NCBI GenBank assembly: GCA_965250205.1
Contig: CBDFNK010000010.1
Coordinates: forward strand, 1-64,000
From: JAHZKN01 sp965250205
GTDB taxonomy: Bacteria; Pseudomonadota; Alphaproteobacteria; Rhizobiales; Hyphomicrobiaceae
Reading direction: 5' to 3'
DNA: 64,000 nt
Shown: in pieces, positions 1 through 7,255 of the stretch
Layout: each line of letters opens with the position of its first letter
Numbering within the stretch: position 1 is the stretch's first letter
Program-made: the position numbers and the translations under genes
The notes under the pieces: generated by a model
What the model was told of the DNA's origin: nothing
What the model saw: the letters and a program-made list of their open reading frames with translations, nothing else
Database searches by the model: none

Positions 1-1
1 A

Positions 2-157
2 ACTGATTCGACCAAGCTTGAGGCTAAGACCATGTCCAATGAGAATTCGGATAAAAAAAACGAGGGCGACCCACCGCCACCACCCGCGGATTGGCACGGT
101 GTCAAAAACGAAAAACCAAAAGATAACCAGGTTACCAAAGGTAACAAAAACAATTAG
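2..157 (+). CDS. Hydrophilic Pro/Lys/Asn-rich peptide, 3' end of a gene or small ORF
   Basis: An open frame enters from the left edge and ends at TAG 155-157. It is very hydrophilic, with a run of five prolines and many Asp, Glu, Lys and Asn residues, and has no membrane segment. A possible internal start is ATG at 32, preceded by GAGG about 8 bases upstream, which would give a 41-residue peptide. I recognise no family. The stop codon is the TAG of a TAGAGCGTC motif that recurs after other genes in this window. It could be non-coding. Confidence 0.35.
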   Translation, partial: TDSTKLEAKTMSNENSDKKNEGDPPPPPADWHGVKNEKPKDNQVTKGNKNN

Positions 158-417
158 AGCGTCGAAAGTACCGAAATAATACCCGCAATCGTCGCAGCCG
201 GTGCGGCCAGCAAGCCAAAAAACTTTCCTCGACGCAAATTTCGCGCTGAACAGCTATTTAGTTTGCGGTTTATTTTGGTACTTTCCTCCAGGCAGGAGAT
301 ATAGCTTTCAAGCGCATGTTTGAAGGTTACCGATTCCGTTTTAATAGCCCAGTTCCAAAAATCAGCACCACGACCAGGCAGGGCCATTTCGGTGGATTGT
401 AGGTCCGAGGGGGGCAA
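154..417 (-). CDS. Possible small membrane protein, hypothetical
   Basis: An 87-codon frame from TTG at 417; an internal ATG lies at residue 11 (387). It encodes a polar helix-prone segment followed by one hydrophobic C-terminal segment of about 20 residues, as in a tail-anchored protein. It would be convergent with the fragment at the left edge. A second minus-strand frame just upstream (362-571) also encodes a hydrophobic stretch but runs into hsp20. The region might therefore hold a decayed gene rather than this intact one. No family recognised. Confidence 0.28.
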   Translation of the reverse strand: MPPSDLQSTEMALPGRGADFWNWAIKTESVTFKHALESYISCLEESTKINRKLNSCSARNLRRGKFFGLLAAPAATIAGIISVLSTL

Positions 418-515
418 TCACCCGGTAACAATAATATGATGCTGCAACTAAGGATAGACCAGCGACAAATGCAGCTATGCTCAGTGTTCTAAAGTTTGTT
501 ACGAAGCGTGCAGAC

Positions 516-974
516 TTAGGCTGCGTCTTGAGCTTCGATCTGCTTGCTGGTGTCGCCGCCACCAATCTCAATCGTGCGCGGTTTCAGCCGTTCTGGCACA
601 CGACGAACAAGGTCGACGTGCAGCAAGCCATCGCGAACGTCTGCGCCTGTAACCTCGACATAGTCGGCGAGCTGGAAGCGACGCTCGAAACTACGCTCGG
701 CAATGCCGCGATGTAGAAATTCACGGGTCTCACCATCGGCTTTCTTTTCAGCCTTGACTGTCAGGAGCGATTCTTTGACGTCGAGGTCGAGGTCGTCTTT
801 GCCAAAGCCAGCAATCGCCATGGTGATGCGATAGGTGTCATCACCTGTGCGTTCAATATTGTATGGCGGGTAACCAGTGTCGGTGTTGAGACCGGCAGCG
901 TCGTCAACCAAGTCAAACAGGCGGTCAAAGCCAATGGTTGAACGGTAAAGGGGAGTGAAATCGATGTGTCGCAT
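516..974 (-). CDS. Small heat-shock protein, Hsp20 (alpha-crystallin) family
   Basis: A 152-residue ATP-independent holdase that keeps unfolding proteins soluble in the cytoplasm. The start is ATG 974, preceded by GGAGG with good spacing; the frame stays open further upstream but that part is the leader. The N-terminal arm (about 1-34) is followed by an alpha-crystallin domain (about 35-130) beginning PPYNIE and a C-terminal arm carrying the IxI motif IEI that binds neighbouring subunits. The arm and motif resemble the IbpA-type class A proteins of rhizobia. It stands alone, and its ribosome site lies in a hairpin that may be heat-sensitive. Confidence 0.93.
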   Translation of the reverse strand: MRHIDFTPLYRSTIGFDRLFDLVDDAAGLNTDTGYPPYNIERTGDDTYRITMAIAGFGKDDLDLDVKESLLTVKAEKKADGETREFLHRGIAERSFERRFQLADYVEVTGADVRDGLLHVDLVRRVPERLKPRTIEIGGGDTSKQIEAQDAA

Positions 975-1311
975 GACATATCCTCCATCAAGAAGCGACA
1001 TGTGGAATGTCTGCCCTAAAGCGCCCACAACAACGATCATGTGCGCAAAAGCCCAGACGTGAACAGCGCACCCTCTCAAGAGGCATACGCTAAGGGTTAT
1101 GTGGGGGCGGTTAGTCGCCTTTCAAGAGCTGGCGAGGACACTGTCGGCGACTTTTTGAGGGACCAAAGCCCTGAAATATCGGCTTGAAACGCGGCTCTCA
1201 TTTTCCCTTCATCTGGGGTTCATGTTTGTTAACCCAACATGAACGCCGTCTTTGCTGCACGCCGGGGCCACACAAGCTCTGTGGCGAAGACAGGCAACGG
1301 GAGACCTGAAG
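975..1311. other. Divergent intergenic region between hsp20 and a PepSY-like gene
   Basis: This 337-base stretch separates two divergent genes. It holds the hsp20 leader hairpin near its left end. On the minus strand a CTTGAG lies near 1075, which could be the -35 of a heat-shock (RpoH) promoter, but I could not pair it with a convincing -10. No gene is visible. Confidence 0.5.
976..1003 (-). promoter_or_regulatory. Candidate ROSE-like RNA thermometer hairpin in the hsp20 leader
   Basis: Immediately before the hsp20 start, the transcript can pair CUUCU (top-strand complement 991-995) with the Shine-Dalgarno GGAGG (982-986) across a four-base UGAU loop. The flanking ACAT and AUGU also pair (1000-1003 with 976-979). 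The ribosome site would be buried in a weak, imperfect hairpin. Rhizobial small heat-shock genes are known to use ROSE thermometers with this arrangement. I did not identify the longer upstream ROSE stems with certainty. Confidence 0.45.
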
Positions 1312-2028
1312 ATGATAGTAAAAAAAGCGCGCTGTTTTGAGCGTTGGGCGATGGCTGGAGGCGGTCTTATCGCGGTTGGCCTGATTGCAGTTACGACCGC
1401 CGTGACCGGCAATCCATCACCTGTGGCGGCTGCAGACATCGGCGAAGATACCTATCGTGCTGACGCTGTTGAGACCCGACGCGGCACGAGACTCAACGGT
1501 CGCGGGCACACCTTTGATGTTGAGCCCCGCCACCCTCAAACGGTGCAACAGCCCCCGCACCGTGACAAAACCACAGATCGCAACGCCTATCGCGATGATG
1601 ACGACGCACAAACCTATGACGATACCGCGCGTAACAATGATCATGATCGCTCTTACTCGGGCTCCCTCAAAGACGATCCGGTAGAGGAAAAATTTGAGAC
1701 GCGGCGCGATCGATATCGCGAGCGCTGGCAGGACCGTGACTATGCAGACGATTGGCAGGGCGGCCGGGACCGATGCATTCCAAGGCGGCTCATTCGCCGA
1801 CAACTACGCCAGGCAGGATGGCGCGACCTTCGCCGTCGCCGGGTGCGTGGCAACATCGGCTATGTGGTGGCGCGCCAACGCGGAACAGGTGAGATTTACA
1901 AACTCGCCGTCGACCAGTGTACCGGTGATGTCATTTCTGCCGCCTGTATTGGTCGCGCCAACCGCAGTTTGGGGCGGGGACGTTTCCGTAACAGGGGCTA
2001 TCGTGAGGATGTCGTCATTCGCTGGTAG
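1312..2028 (+). CDS. Membrane-anchored or secreted protein with Arg/Asp-rich middle and PepSY-like C-terminus
   Basis: The start is ATG 1312, with GGGAGA shortly upstream; the protein has 238 residues. A basic N-terminus and a hydrophobic stretch (about 14-38) form a signal peptide or anchor. The middle (about 45-160) is low-complexity, rich in Arg, Asp, Tyr and His. The last ~75 residues (RCIPRRLIRRQLRQAGW, then a GEIYKLAVD strand and two Cys) resemble the PepSY-like domain seen in many rhizobial small exported proteins. Function is unknown. A rho-independent terminator follows. Confidence 0.75.
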   Translation: MIVKKARCFERWAMAGGGLIAVGLIAVTTAVTGNPSPVAAADIGEDTYRADAVETRRGTRLNGRGHTFDVEPRHPQTVQQPPHRDKTTDRNAYRDDDDAQTYDDTARNNDHDRSYSGSLKDDPVEEKFETRRDRYRERWQDRDYADDWQGGRDRCIPRRLIRRQLRQAGWRDLRRRRVRGNIGYVVARQRGTGEIYKLAVDQCTGDVISAACIGRANRSLGRGRFRNRGYREDVVIRW

Positions 2029-2060
2029 CCTTCAGCGTAAGTGTGCGATGTTTGATACAT

Positions 2061-2103
2061 AAAAAGGTTGGTGTGCGGGTTTTCCCCATGCCGACCTTTT
2101 TCA
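2061..2103 (+). terminator. Rho-independent terminator after the PepSY-like gene
   Basis: AAAAAGGTTGG at 2061 pairs with CCGACCTTTTT (one G-T pair) across a loop of about 19 bases, with a T run at the 3' side. It lies 33 bases past the stop at 2028. The A and T flanks are symmetrical, so it could work in both directions. Confidence 0.75.
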
Positions 2104-2203
2104 TTTCTCACTATTGGCGTGCATTCATGTCATGGTAAGGTTGAAGGGGTCGCTATGGCTGACCTGTGTTGGCGGCAAAAGTAGTTGGTGAGATGGGGCG
2201 CGG

Positions 2204-3163
2204 ATGCAACTTGTTACCCAGGCGCGTAATCCCGTGCCTAGTGGCGCAATTGTTGGTGAATTGAAAGCAGACGATGGCGTTCGTCTGCGCTTTGCGCGCT
2301 GGTCGGCAACCCGGGGGCCGCGCCGTGGCACCATTTGCCTGTTCGGCGGACGTGGTGAATTCATTGAAAAGTACTTTGAAGTCATTGCAGACTTGCGCCG
2401 ACGCGGGTTTGCGGTGGCGACAATGGATTGGCGCGGCCAGGGCGGATCTGAGCGCCTGCTGCACAATCCGCACAAGGGTCATGTGCGTAATTTTCGCGAC
2501 TACCAAAATGATCTGTTCCGTTTCATGAGGGACATTGTGCTACCGGATTGTCCGCCGCCGTTTGTGGCGCTTGGGCACTCCATGGGTGGCACAATTCTTC
2601 TTCATCAGTCTGTTAAGCCAGGTTCATGGTTTGAGCGCATCGTCTTGTGCGCGCCGTTGATTGCACTTAATCGTGATAAAACCCCCTACCCCCAAGCGCT
2701 GATCCGCGCCTACGCCGAAGCGGGCTGTTTGCTTGGCATGTCCACGGCTTACGTGCGCGGTGGTACGGACCTCCCAGAAGAACAAGTGGCCTTTGAAAAC
2801 AATCGCATCACAAACGATCACGAACGCTGGACCCGCAATAAGTCCATCCTCGACGTGGCACCGGAACTGGGAATAGGCTCGCCGACAATCCAATGGTTGC
2901 GAGCTGTGACCCGGGCCTGCATTCAAGTTCAAAACCCAAGTTTCCCCGCGCACGTGCAGGTGCCAATGCTAATTTTTGCGGCAGGCAATGACAAAATTGT
3001 TTCAACGCCTGCGATTGAAGACTTTTGCGTTGGATTGAAAGTTGGTAACCACATTCTTCTGCCCGGTAGCGAACACGAAATCCTGCAAGAGACCGACGAT
3101 GTGCGCCAGCGCTTTTGGGCGGCGTTTGATGCCTACCTTGGTATTCGTAATATAGAAGTCTAG
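2204..3163 (+). CDS. Alpha/beta hydrolase, lysophospholipase (PldB/monoglyceride lipase) type
   Basis: A 319-residue serine hydrolase. The nucleophile elbow GHSMGG puts Ser near residue 126; an acid Asp (AGNDKIV) lies near 263 and a His (SEHEIL) near 290, giving an ordered Ser-Asp-His triad. DWRGQGGS and the oxyanion strand upstream fit the Hydrolase_4/lysophospholipase L2 group. No signal peptide is visible, so it is probably cytoplasmic. Likely substrates are lysophospholipids or monoacylglycerols, inferred from family only. A tandem gene (DUF2270) follows on the same strand after about 75 bases. Confidence 0.88.
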   Translation: MQLVTQARNPVPSGAIVGELKADDGVRLRFARWSATRGPRRGTICLFGGRGEFIEKYFEVIADLRRRGFAVATMDWRGQGGSERLLHNPHKGHVRNFRDYQNDLFRFMRDIVLPDCPPPFVALGHSMGGTILLHQSVKPGSWFERIVLCAPLIALNRDKTPYPQALIRAYAEAGCLLGMSTAYVRGGTDLPEEQVAFENNRITNDHERWTRNKSILDVAPELGIGSPTIQWLRAVTRACIQVQNPSFPAHVQVPMLIFAAGNDKIVSTPAIEDFCVGLKVGNHILLPGSEHEILQETDDVRQRFWAAFDAYLGIRNIEV

Positions 3164-3237
3164 CGATCGCTCCGATAAGGCTCGACGTTTCACAATAGTC
3201 CTTGCAATGGCGGAGGTTTTGGTGTGCCATCCAGGTG

Positions 3238-3924
3238 ATGGCAGATATCGAAAAACAACGCACCATTCCACATCATGATTTCACGACGGCTGAGATCGGT
3301 GCGTTGGCACATCTTTATCGGGGCGAAGTTTATCGCTCCACGCTGTGGCGCACCCGTCTTGATAACACCACCAATTGGTCCGTTGTTACGCTCGGCATCG
3401 CGCTCTCCATCGTCTATTCCAGTGCAAACGCCACCCCCTTACCGCTTATTCTTGTCGGCATACTCGTTGTTGGGTTTCTTGGACTTGAAGCCAGGCGCTA
3501 TCGTTATTTCAATGTCTGGCGGGCCAGGGCACGTTGGGTTGAAACGCATTTTTATGCGCCGATGCTGCGTGGCGAAGGTGTGGTTGAACTTGATGATTGG
3601 CAGGAGGTTTTGGCGAATGATTATTGCCGTCCGCGCTATCATATCTCCTATTTCAATGCGCTCGGTCGCCGATTGCGGCGCAACTATGGTTGGATTTTTG
3701 CCATCCAAGCTGTTGCCTATTACGGAAAAATTGCCGTCCATCCAACACCGATACATTCGTGGTCGCAATTGTGGGAACGCGCAGCGATTGGCCCGATTAC
3801 AGGTCAAACGGTCGTGCTCTTAGGTGTCCTTTTCTATCTCATGCTTGGCGTCGTTGCGCTCGTGACCTACAGGATGGACCGCGCCAAGCACAAGGACAAA
3901 TCGGAAGCCATTTCGATGGGTTAG
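3238..3924 (+). CDS. DUF2270 integral membrane protein
   Basis: A 228-residue protein from ATG 3238; a TTG start at 3202 is possible because a GGAGG lies at 3212. The motifs IGALAHLYRGEVYRS and W..RLD..TNW, two closely spaced helices (about 45-80), the conserved HFYAPML and YHISYFNALGRRLRRNY blocks and one or two C-terminal helices match DUF2270, a family of unknown function common in Alphaproteobacteria. It sits directly behind the hydrolase and may be cotranscribed with it. Confidence 0.85.
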   Translation: MADIEKQRTIPHHDFTTAEIGALAHLYRGEVYRSTLWRTRLDNTTNWSVVTLGIALSIVYSSANATPLPLILVGILVVGFLGLEARRYRYFNVWRARARWVETHFYAPMLRGEGVVELDDWQEVLANDYCRPRYHISYFNALGRRLRRNYGWIFAIQAVAYYGKIAVHPTPIHSWSQLWERAAIGPITGQTVVLLGVLFYLMLGVVALVTYRMDRAKHKDKSEAISMG

Positions 3925-4095
3925 GAGCGGGGCGCAAACATTTTTTGCGCAGGCCCTGGAACAGACGTCTACAGCCTGCTGAAAGAATGCGCGACTTCAA
4001 GTGGACATTTTTTCTATGCTGATGGCGCGCAAAATCTTGAGGATGCATTTGTTGCGATTGCAAAAGAAGCGACAGACCTTAGGTTGACAGAATAA
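3925..4095 (+). pseudogene. 3' relic of a TadG-like (VWA-domain) pilus-assembly gene
   Basis: Directly after the DUF2270 stop, the same frame stays open for 56 codons to TAA 4093-4095 without a plausible start. The peptide contains VYSLLKECATSSGHFFYA and then DGAQNLEDAFVAIA and LRLTE. This pattern (Cys-Ala-Thr/Ser, Phe/Tyr-Phe-Tyr, Leu..AF..IA, then LRLT at the end) is the hallmark C-terminus of the VWA TadG/TadE-associated proteins of Tad pili. The rest of the gene is absent. That suggests a deletion left only the tail. The match is from memory of the family. Confidence 0.58.
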
Positions 4096-4205
4096 GCATC
4101 AGGCTGCCTTTGCGGGTAATTGTCCCGCCGATTCCTACATTTCCGCACCAAGCCTTGTGCTATCATTCCACAAGCTGCAGAGTTTATTCCAGTTTGCATG
4201 ACGCG

Positions 4206-4859
4206 CTATTGCAAAAACGGATTGGTTTGGCGCTCGTTGCCAAGTGTGCTGGCGGGGCCATGGCCGGGGATAAAGGTGTAATCATCACCGAGCGGCAGCA
4301 CTTTGGTCTTGATGGCGTTAATCAATGCATCGTGATCGCCATAGGGGAAATCGGTGCGCCCAATCGAGCCCTGAAACAAAACATCGCCCATTAAAATGAG
4401 TTTGTGTTGCTCGTTGACGAACACGACCGAACCTGGCGAGTGCCCCGGGCAATGCAAAACCGAAAAGCTGTGCCCTGCAATCCTCGCCGTGTCCCCATCG
4501 TCAAACCAGGCGTCCGGCGTCACGTTTTTTGCGGCAATGCCATACTCCTTGCCTTGCTTGTTCAAATTCTCAAGCAAGAATTTATCGGCAAGGTGCGGGC
4601 CTTCTATTTTGACACCGAGCGTGGCGCGCAATTCATCCGCACCGCCTGCATGATCAATATGGCCATGCGTCAGCACGATTTTTTCCACCCTCATGCCAAC
4701 TTCTTTGATCGCCGATTGGATGGCATCGAGATCGCCACCCGGATCAATAACCGCGCCAACCTTTGAGGTATCATCCCAAATCAATGAGCAGTTCTGTTGA
4801 AAAGGCGTGACGGGAATAATGGTGGCTTTCAGGCCGGGGTGTGCGCTGTCATCGGTCAT
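4206..4859 (-). CDS. Metallo-beta-lactamase-fold hydrolase, glyoxalase II-like (YcbL type)
   Basis: A 217-residue soluble protein. The metal motif THGHIDHAGG lies near residue 64, followed by CPGHSPGS (His ligand) near 136, GDVLFQGSIGRTD (bridging Asp) near 157 and a final PGHGP (His) near 200. These are the full set of ligands of the glyoxalase II/MBL fold. The short length without the glyoxalase II C-terminal helical domain fits YcbL-like enzymes, which hydrolyse thioesters such as S-lactoylglutathione. The substrate here is inferred. It stands alone and convergent with the TadG relic. Confidence 0.9.
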   Translation of the reverse strand: MTDDSAHPGLKATIIPVTPFQQNCSLIWDDTSKVGAVIDPGGDLDAIQSAIKEVGMRVEKIVLTHGHIDHAGGADELRATLGVKIEGPHLADKFLLENLNKQGKEYGIAAKNVTPDAWFDDGDTARIAGHSFSVLHCPGHSPGSVVFVNEQHKLILMGDVLFQGSIGRTDFPYGDHDALINAIKTKVLPLGDDYTFIPGHGPASTLGNERQTNPFLQ

Positions 4860-5037
4860 GGCTGAGTGGGGTCCAGGCTAGAATAAGTGTGACTACGATC
4901 TAGCTCTTAACCCGATGTCGCCCATCACTCCACCCCTGAGGGGAACCGCACGAGGTCTTTCAAATGATAAGAGGCAAAAGTGCGCAAGCTTGGGTTGGGT
5001 GGTTTTGCGCCACGACACAGGATCCAAAACAAAAGGG

Positions 5038-5081
5038 TTAGAGCACGTACACTGAATTCAACCTGGGACCAACGTGCTCTA
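5038..5081. repeat. TAGAGCACGT palindrome, dispersed REP-like element
   Basis: TAGAGCACGT (5039-5048) and ACGTGCTCTA (5072-5081) form a perfect 10-bp inverted repeat around a 23-base loop containing GAATTCAACC. Related palindromes occur at 63596-63629 and 55633-55674. The last three bases are the TAG stop codon of the minus-strand gene that begins at 5357. Confidence 0.75.
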
Positions 5082-5357
5082 GCGCTTCGCAGATTTTTTG
5101 GACAGACCACGCTTCTTGCCCTTGGCCGTTTTGGACAACCGATTGAGGTCGCGGTCATTCGGCGTTTTTGGGAACACGCGGCGCACAGGTGCCACGACAA
5201 CGGCGCGTTCAATCGAGCCGGTTTCAATGCCGCTTGTGCCGTCCTCACCCCGCGCTTTGAGCGCCATAGCACCGATCAAGCTGAGTGTCAGGCAGCCCAT
5301 CACCGCCAAACGCAGAACACCCCCAGAGATCACTTGTGACTTTGCAGCAGCTTTCAT
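5079..5357 (-). CDS. Small membrane-anchored protein with basic tail, hypothetical
   Basis: A 92-residue protein with one hydrophobic segment (about 12-34), probably an uncleaved anchor, a short acidic/polar middle (SGIETGSIE) and a strongly basic tail (KGKKRG, SKKSAKR). The upstream Shine-Dalgarno is weak (GGGTAA). No domain recognised. The ETGSIE pattern is common in small rhizobial exported proteins. Its TAG stop lies in the arm of a dispersed palindrome. It is one of several proteins here with polycationic tails. Confidence 0.55.
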   Translation of the reverse strand: MKAAAKSQVISGGVLRLAVMGCLTLSLIGAMALKARGEDGTSGIETGSIERAVVVAPVRRVFPKTPNDRDLNRLSKTAKGKKRGLSKKSAKR

Positions 5358-5380
5358 CGTTACCCGTCTTTATGCATTTA

Positions 5381-5510
5381 GATCAACCTGCGAAAAGTTG
5401 GAACGCGACTTTGAGCAGATAAGTTGATCGCCAGTTATAGAATAGAGCCATGAGATAGAGCGTCGCGCAAATAGCTTGGCTGTGTACAAGAAAAGGCACA
5501 GACGCTGTAG
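5381..5510 (+). repeat. Dispersed intergenic repeat, copy A (about 130 bp)
   Basis: Starts GATCAACCTGCGAAAAGTTG, continues with ACTTTGAGCAGATAAGTTG and ATCGCCAG, then two ATAGAG units, then GCGTCGCGCAAATAGCTT, and ends GACGCTGTAG. Near-identical copies are at 20901-21060, 46110-46264 (inverted) and 63675-63826. The outer GCGTCGCGC and GCGACGC arms can pair. No open reading frame is conserved between copies. Confidence 0.85.
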
Positions 5511-6072
5511 TCCTGGCGCTGTAGTCCTCGGCACCACTCAACCATCCCAACATCCCAACATCCCAAGGTCAAGGTCTGGACACTATTAGAGTAACCAACG
5601 GGGCTGAAGGCCCAAAAAGAAGAGCCGGGGAAAGCGGCCCCCAGCTCTTCAAACGCAAATGACGGGAAGCTCAAAGACCATTGCTCAAGACGGCCCAGAA
5701 CGTCCCGTTTGTTAAGCACAATTCCAAATCCTGGCCGGGCGAACTGGCGCCAGCCAAGTTTCAAAACCACAACAGGCGTGCCGAATTAGGCACGAACGCG
5801 CCTGACCCACGCGTAGGCCTCCTTCATTTAATTGGATCAGGTACACTGCACATACCCCCGGTTCTACGCTGCATCGCGGCCCCTGCCAAACCGATAACGG
5901 GCTGATTTGCACCTTGCAGCTGGGATAGACGCCACTTAAGAGATGATGTGAGGTTTTCGGGCAGCACCAAGTTGCAACAACATCAAACATGAGCGGCACC
6001 AGGTGAGACACGGTGCGTTATCCTTGATGGGCCGCAAAAAATCTGATCCGACAATGCGAATCGCAGGCGACC
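5511..6072. other. Intergenic region before aroC
   Basis: No supported gene in about 560 bases beyond repeat copy A. A short direct repeat of CAACATCCCAA lies near 5550 and GCGCTGTAGTCC occurs twice just after the repeat, as if the repeat's end had been partly duplicated. Minus-strand frames here have poor codon use and no family match. Confidence 0.5.
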
Positions 6073-7170
6073 ATGTCACACAACAGCTTCGGCCACCTTT
6101 TTCGAATGACAACCTGGGGCGAGAGCCACGGACCAGCAATCGGTTGTGTAGTTGACGGCTGCCCCCCAGGCATTGCTATCACCGCTGACGAAATTCAGGA
6201 ATTTCTCAATAAGCGCCGCCCCGGCCAATCGCGTTTCACAACACAGCGCAAAGAACCCGATACCGTCGAAATACTTTCCGGCGTCTTCACCAACGAAGAT
6301 GGCGCGCAGGTAACGACCGGAACGCCGATCTCGTTGCTGATTCACAATCTCGACCAACGCTCTAAAGACTATGGCGACATCTCGCAAAAATTTCGCCCAG
6401 GCCATGCTGACATTACCTACTGGCAGAAATACGGAATTCGCGACTATCGCGGTGGCGGACGTTCATCAGCCCGCGAAACAGCGATGCGGGTTGCAGCCGG
6501 TGCCATTGCGCGCAAAGTCTTGTCTGGTGTCACTATCCGCGGCGGGCTCGTGCAAATGGGCCGCCACAAAATTGACCGCGCACGCCTCGATTGGGACCAA
6601 GTCAACAACAACCCCTTGTTTTGCCCAGACGCCACAGCGGCCAAAGCCTGGGAAGGTGAACTTGATAAAATCCGCAAGTCCGGATCTTCAATTGGCGCGG
6701 TAATTGAGATTGTTGCAGACGGGGTCCCTGCTGGATTGGGTGCGCCCGTTTATGGCAAGCTCGATCAAGACATTGCATCGGCGATGATGAGCATCAACGC
6801 AGTTAAAGGTGTTGAGATTGGCGCAGGGATGGCCGCTGCCGAACTGACAGGCGAACAAAACGCCGACCAAATACGCGCTGGTAACAATGGCGAACCCATA
6901 TTCCAATCCAATCACGCTGGTGGCGTGCTCGGCGGCATCTCATCGGGCCAACCGATCGTGGCCCGCTTTGCCGTCAAACCAACCTCGTCCATCTTGACGC
7001 CGCGCGACACCATCACGAAGGCTGGCAAGAACACCGACATTGTCACCAAAGGTCGTCATGACCCGTGCGTCGGCATTCGCGCAGTTCCTGTTGGCGAAGC
7101 GATGATGGCGCTCGTTTTGGCCGATCATCTCCTACGCCATCGCGGTCAATGTGGCCCAGAGTTAAGCTAA
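6073..7170 (+). CDS. aroC: Chorismate synthase
   Basis: A 365-residue cytoplasmic enzyme that converts 5-enolpyruvylshikimate 3-phosphate to chorismate using reduced FMN, the last shikimate step. It has the three family signatures: GESHGPAIGCVVDGCPPG near residue 14, RGGGRSSARETA near 126 with the conserved Arg/Ser/His region, and RHDPCVGIRAVPVGEAMMA near the C-terminus. The length is normal for the short bacterial form. It supplies the chorismate used by trpE further along the window. It is monocistronic here. Confidence 0.97.
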   Translation: MSHNSFGHLFRMTTWGESHGPAIGCVVDGCPPGIAITADEIQEFLNKRRPGQSRFTTQRKEPDTVEILSGVFTNEDGAQVTTGTPISLLIHNLDQRSKDYGDISQKFRPGHADITYWQKYGIRDYRGGGRSSARETAMRVAAGAIARKVLSGVTIRGGLVQMGRHKIDRARLDWDQVNNNPLFCPDATAAKAWEGELDKIRKSGSSIGAVIEIVADGVPAGLGAPVYGKLDQDIASAMMSINAVKGVEIGAGMAAAELTGEQNADQIRAGNNGEPIFQSNHAGGVLGGISSGQPIVARFAVKPTSSILTPRDTITKAGKNTDIVTKGRHDPCVGIRAVPVGEAMMALVLADHLLRHRGQCGPELS

Positions 7171-7255
7171 AAGTGTTAAGCTGAATACGGAACCAGGCTT
7201 GTCTGGCGCATGACTGCGTGCGGTGATGATTCCGTTTCTTTTTGCGAGTTAAAAA

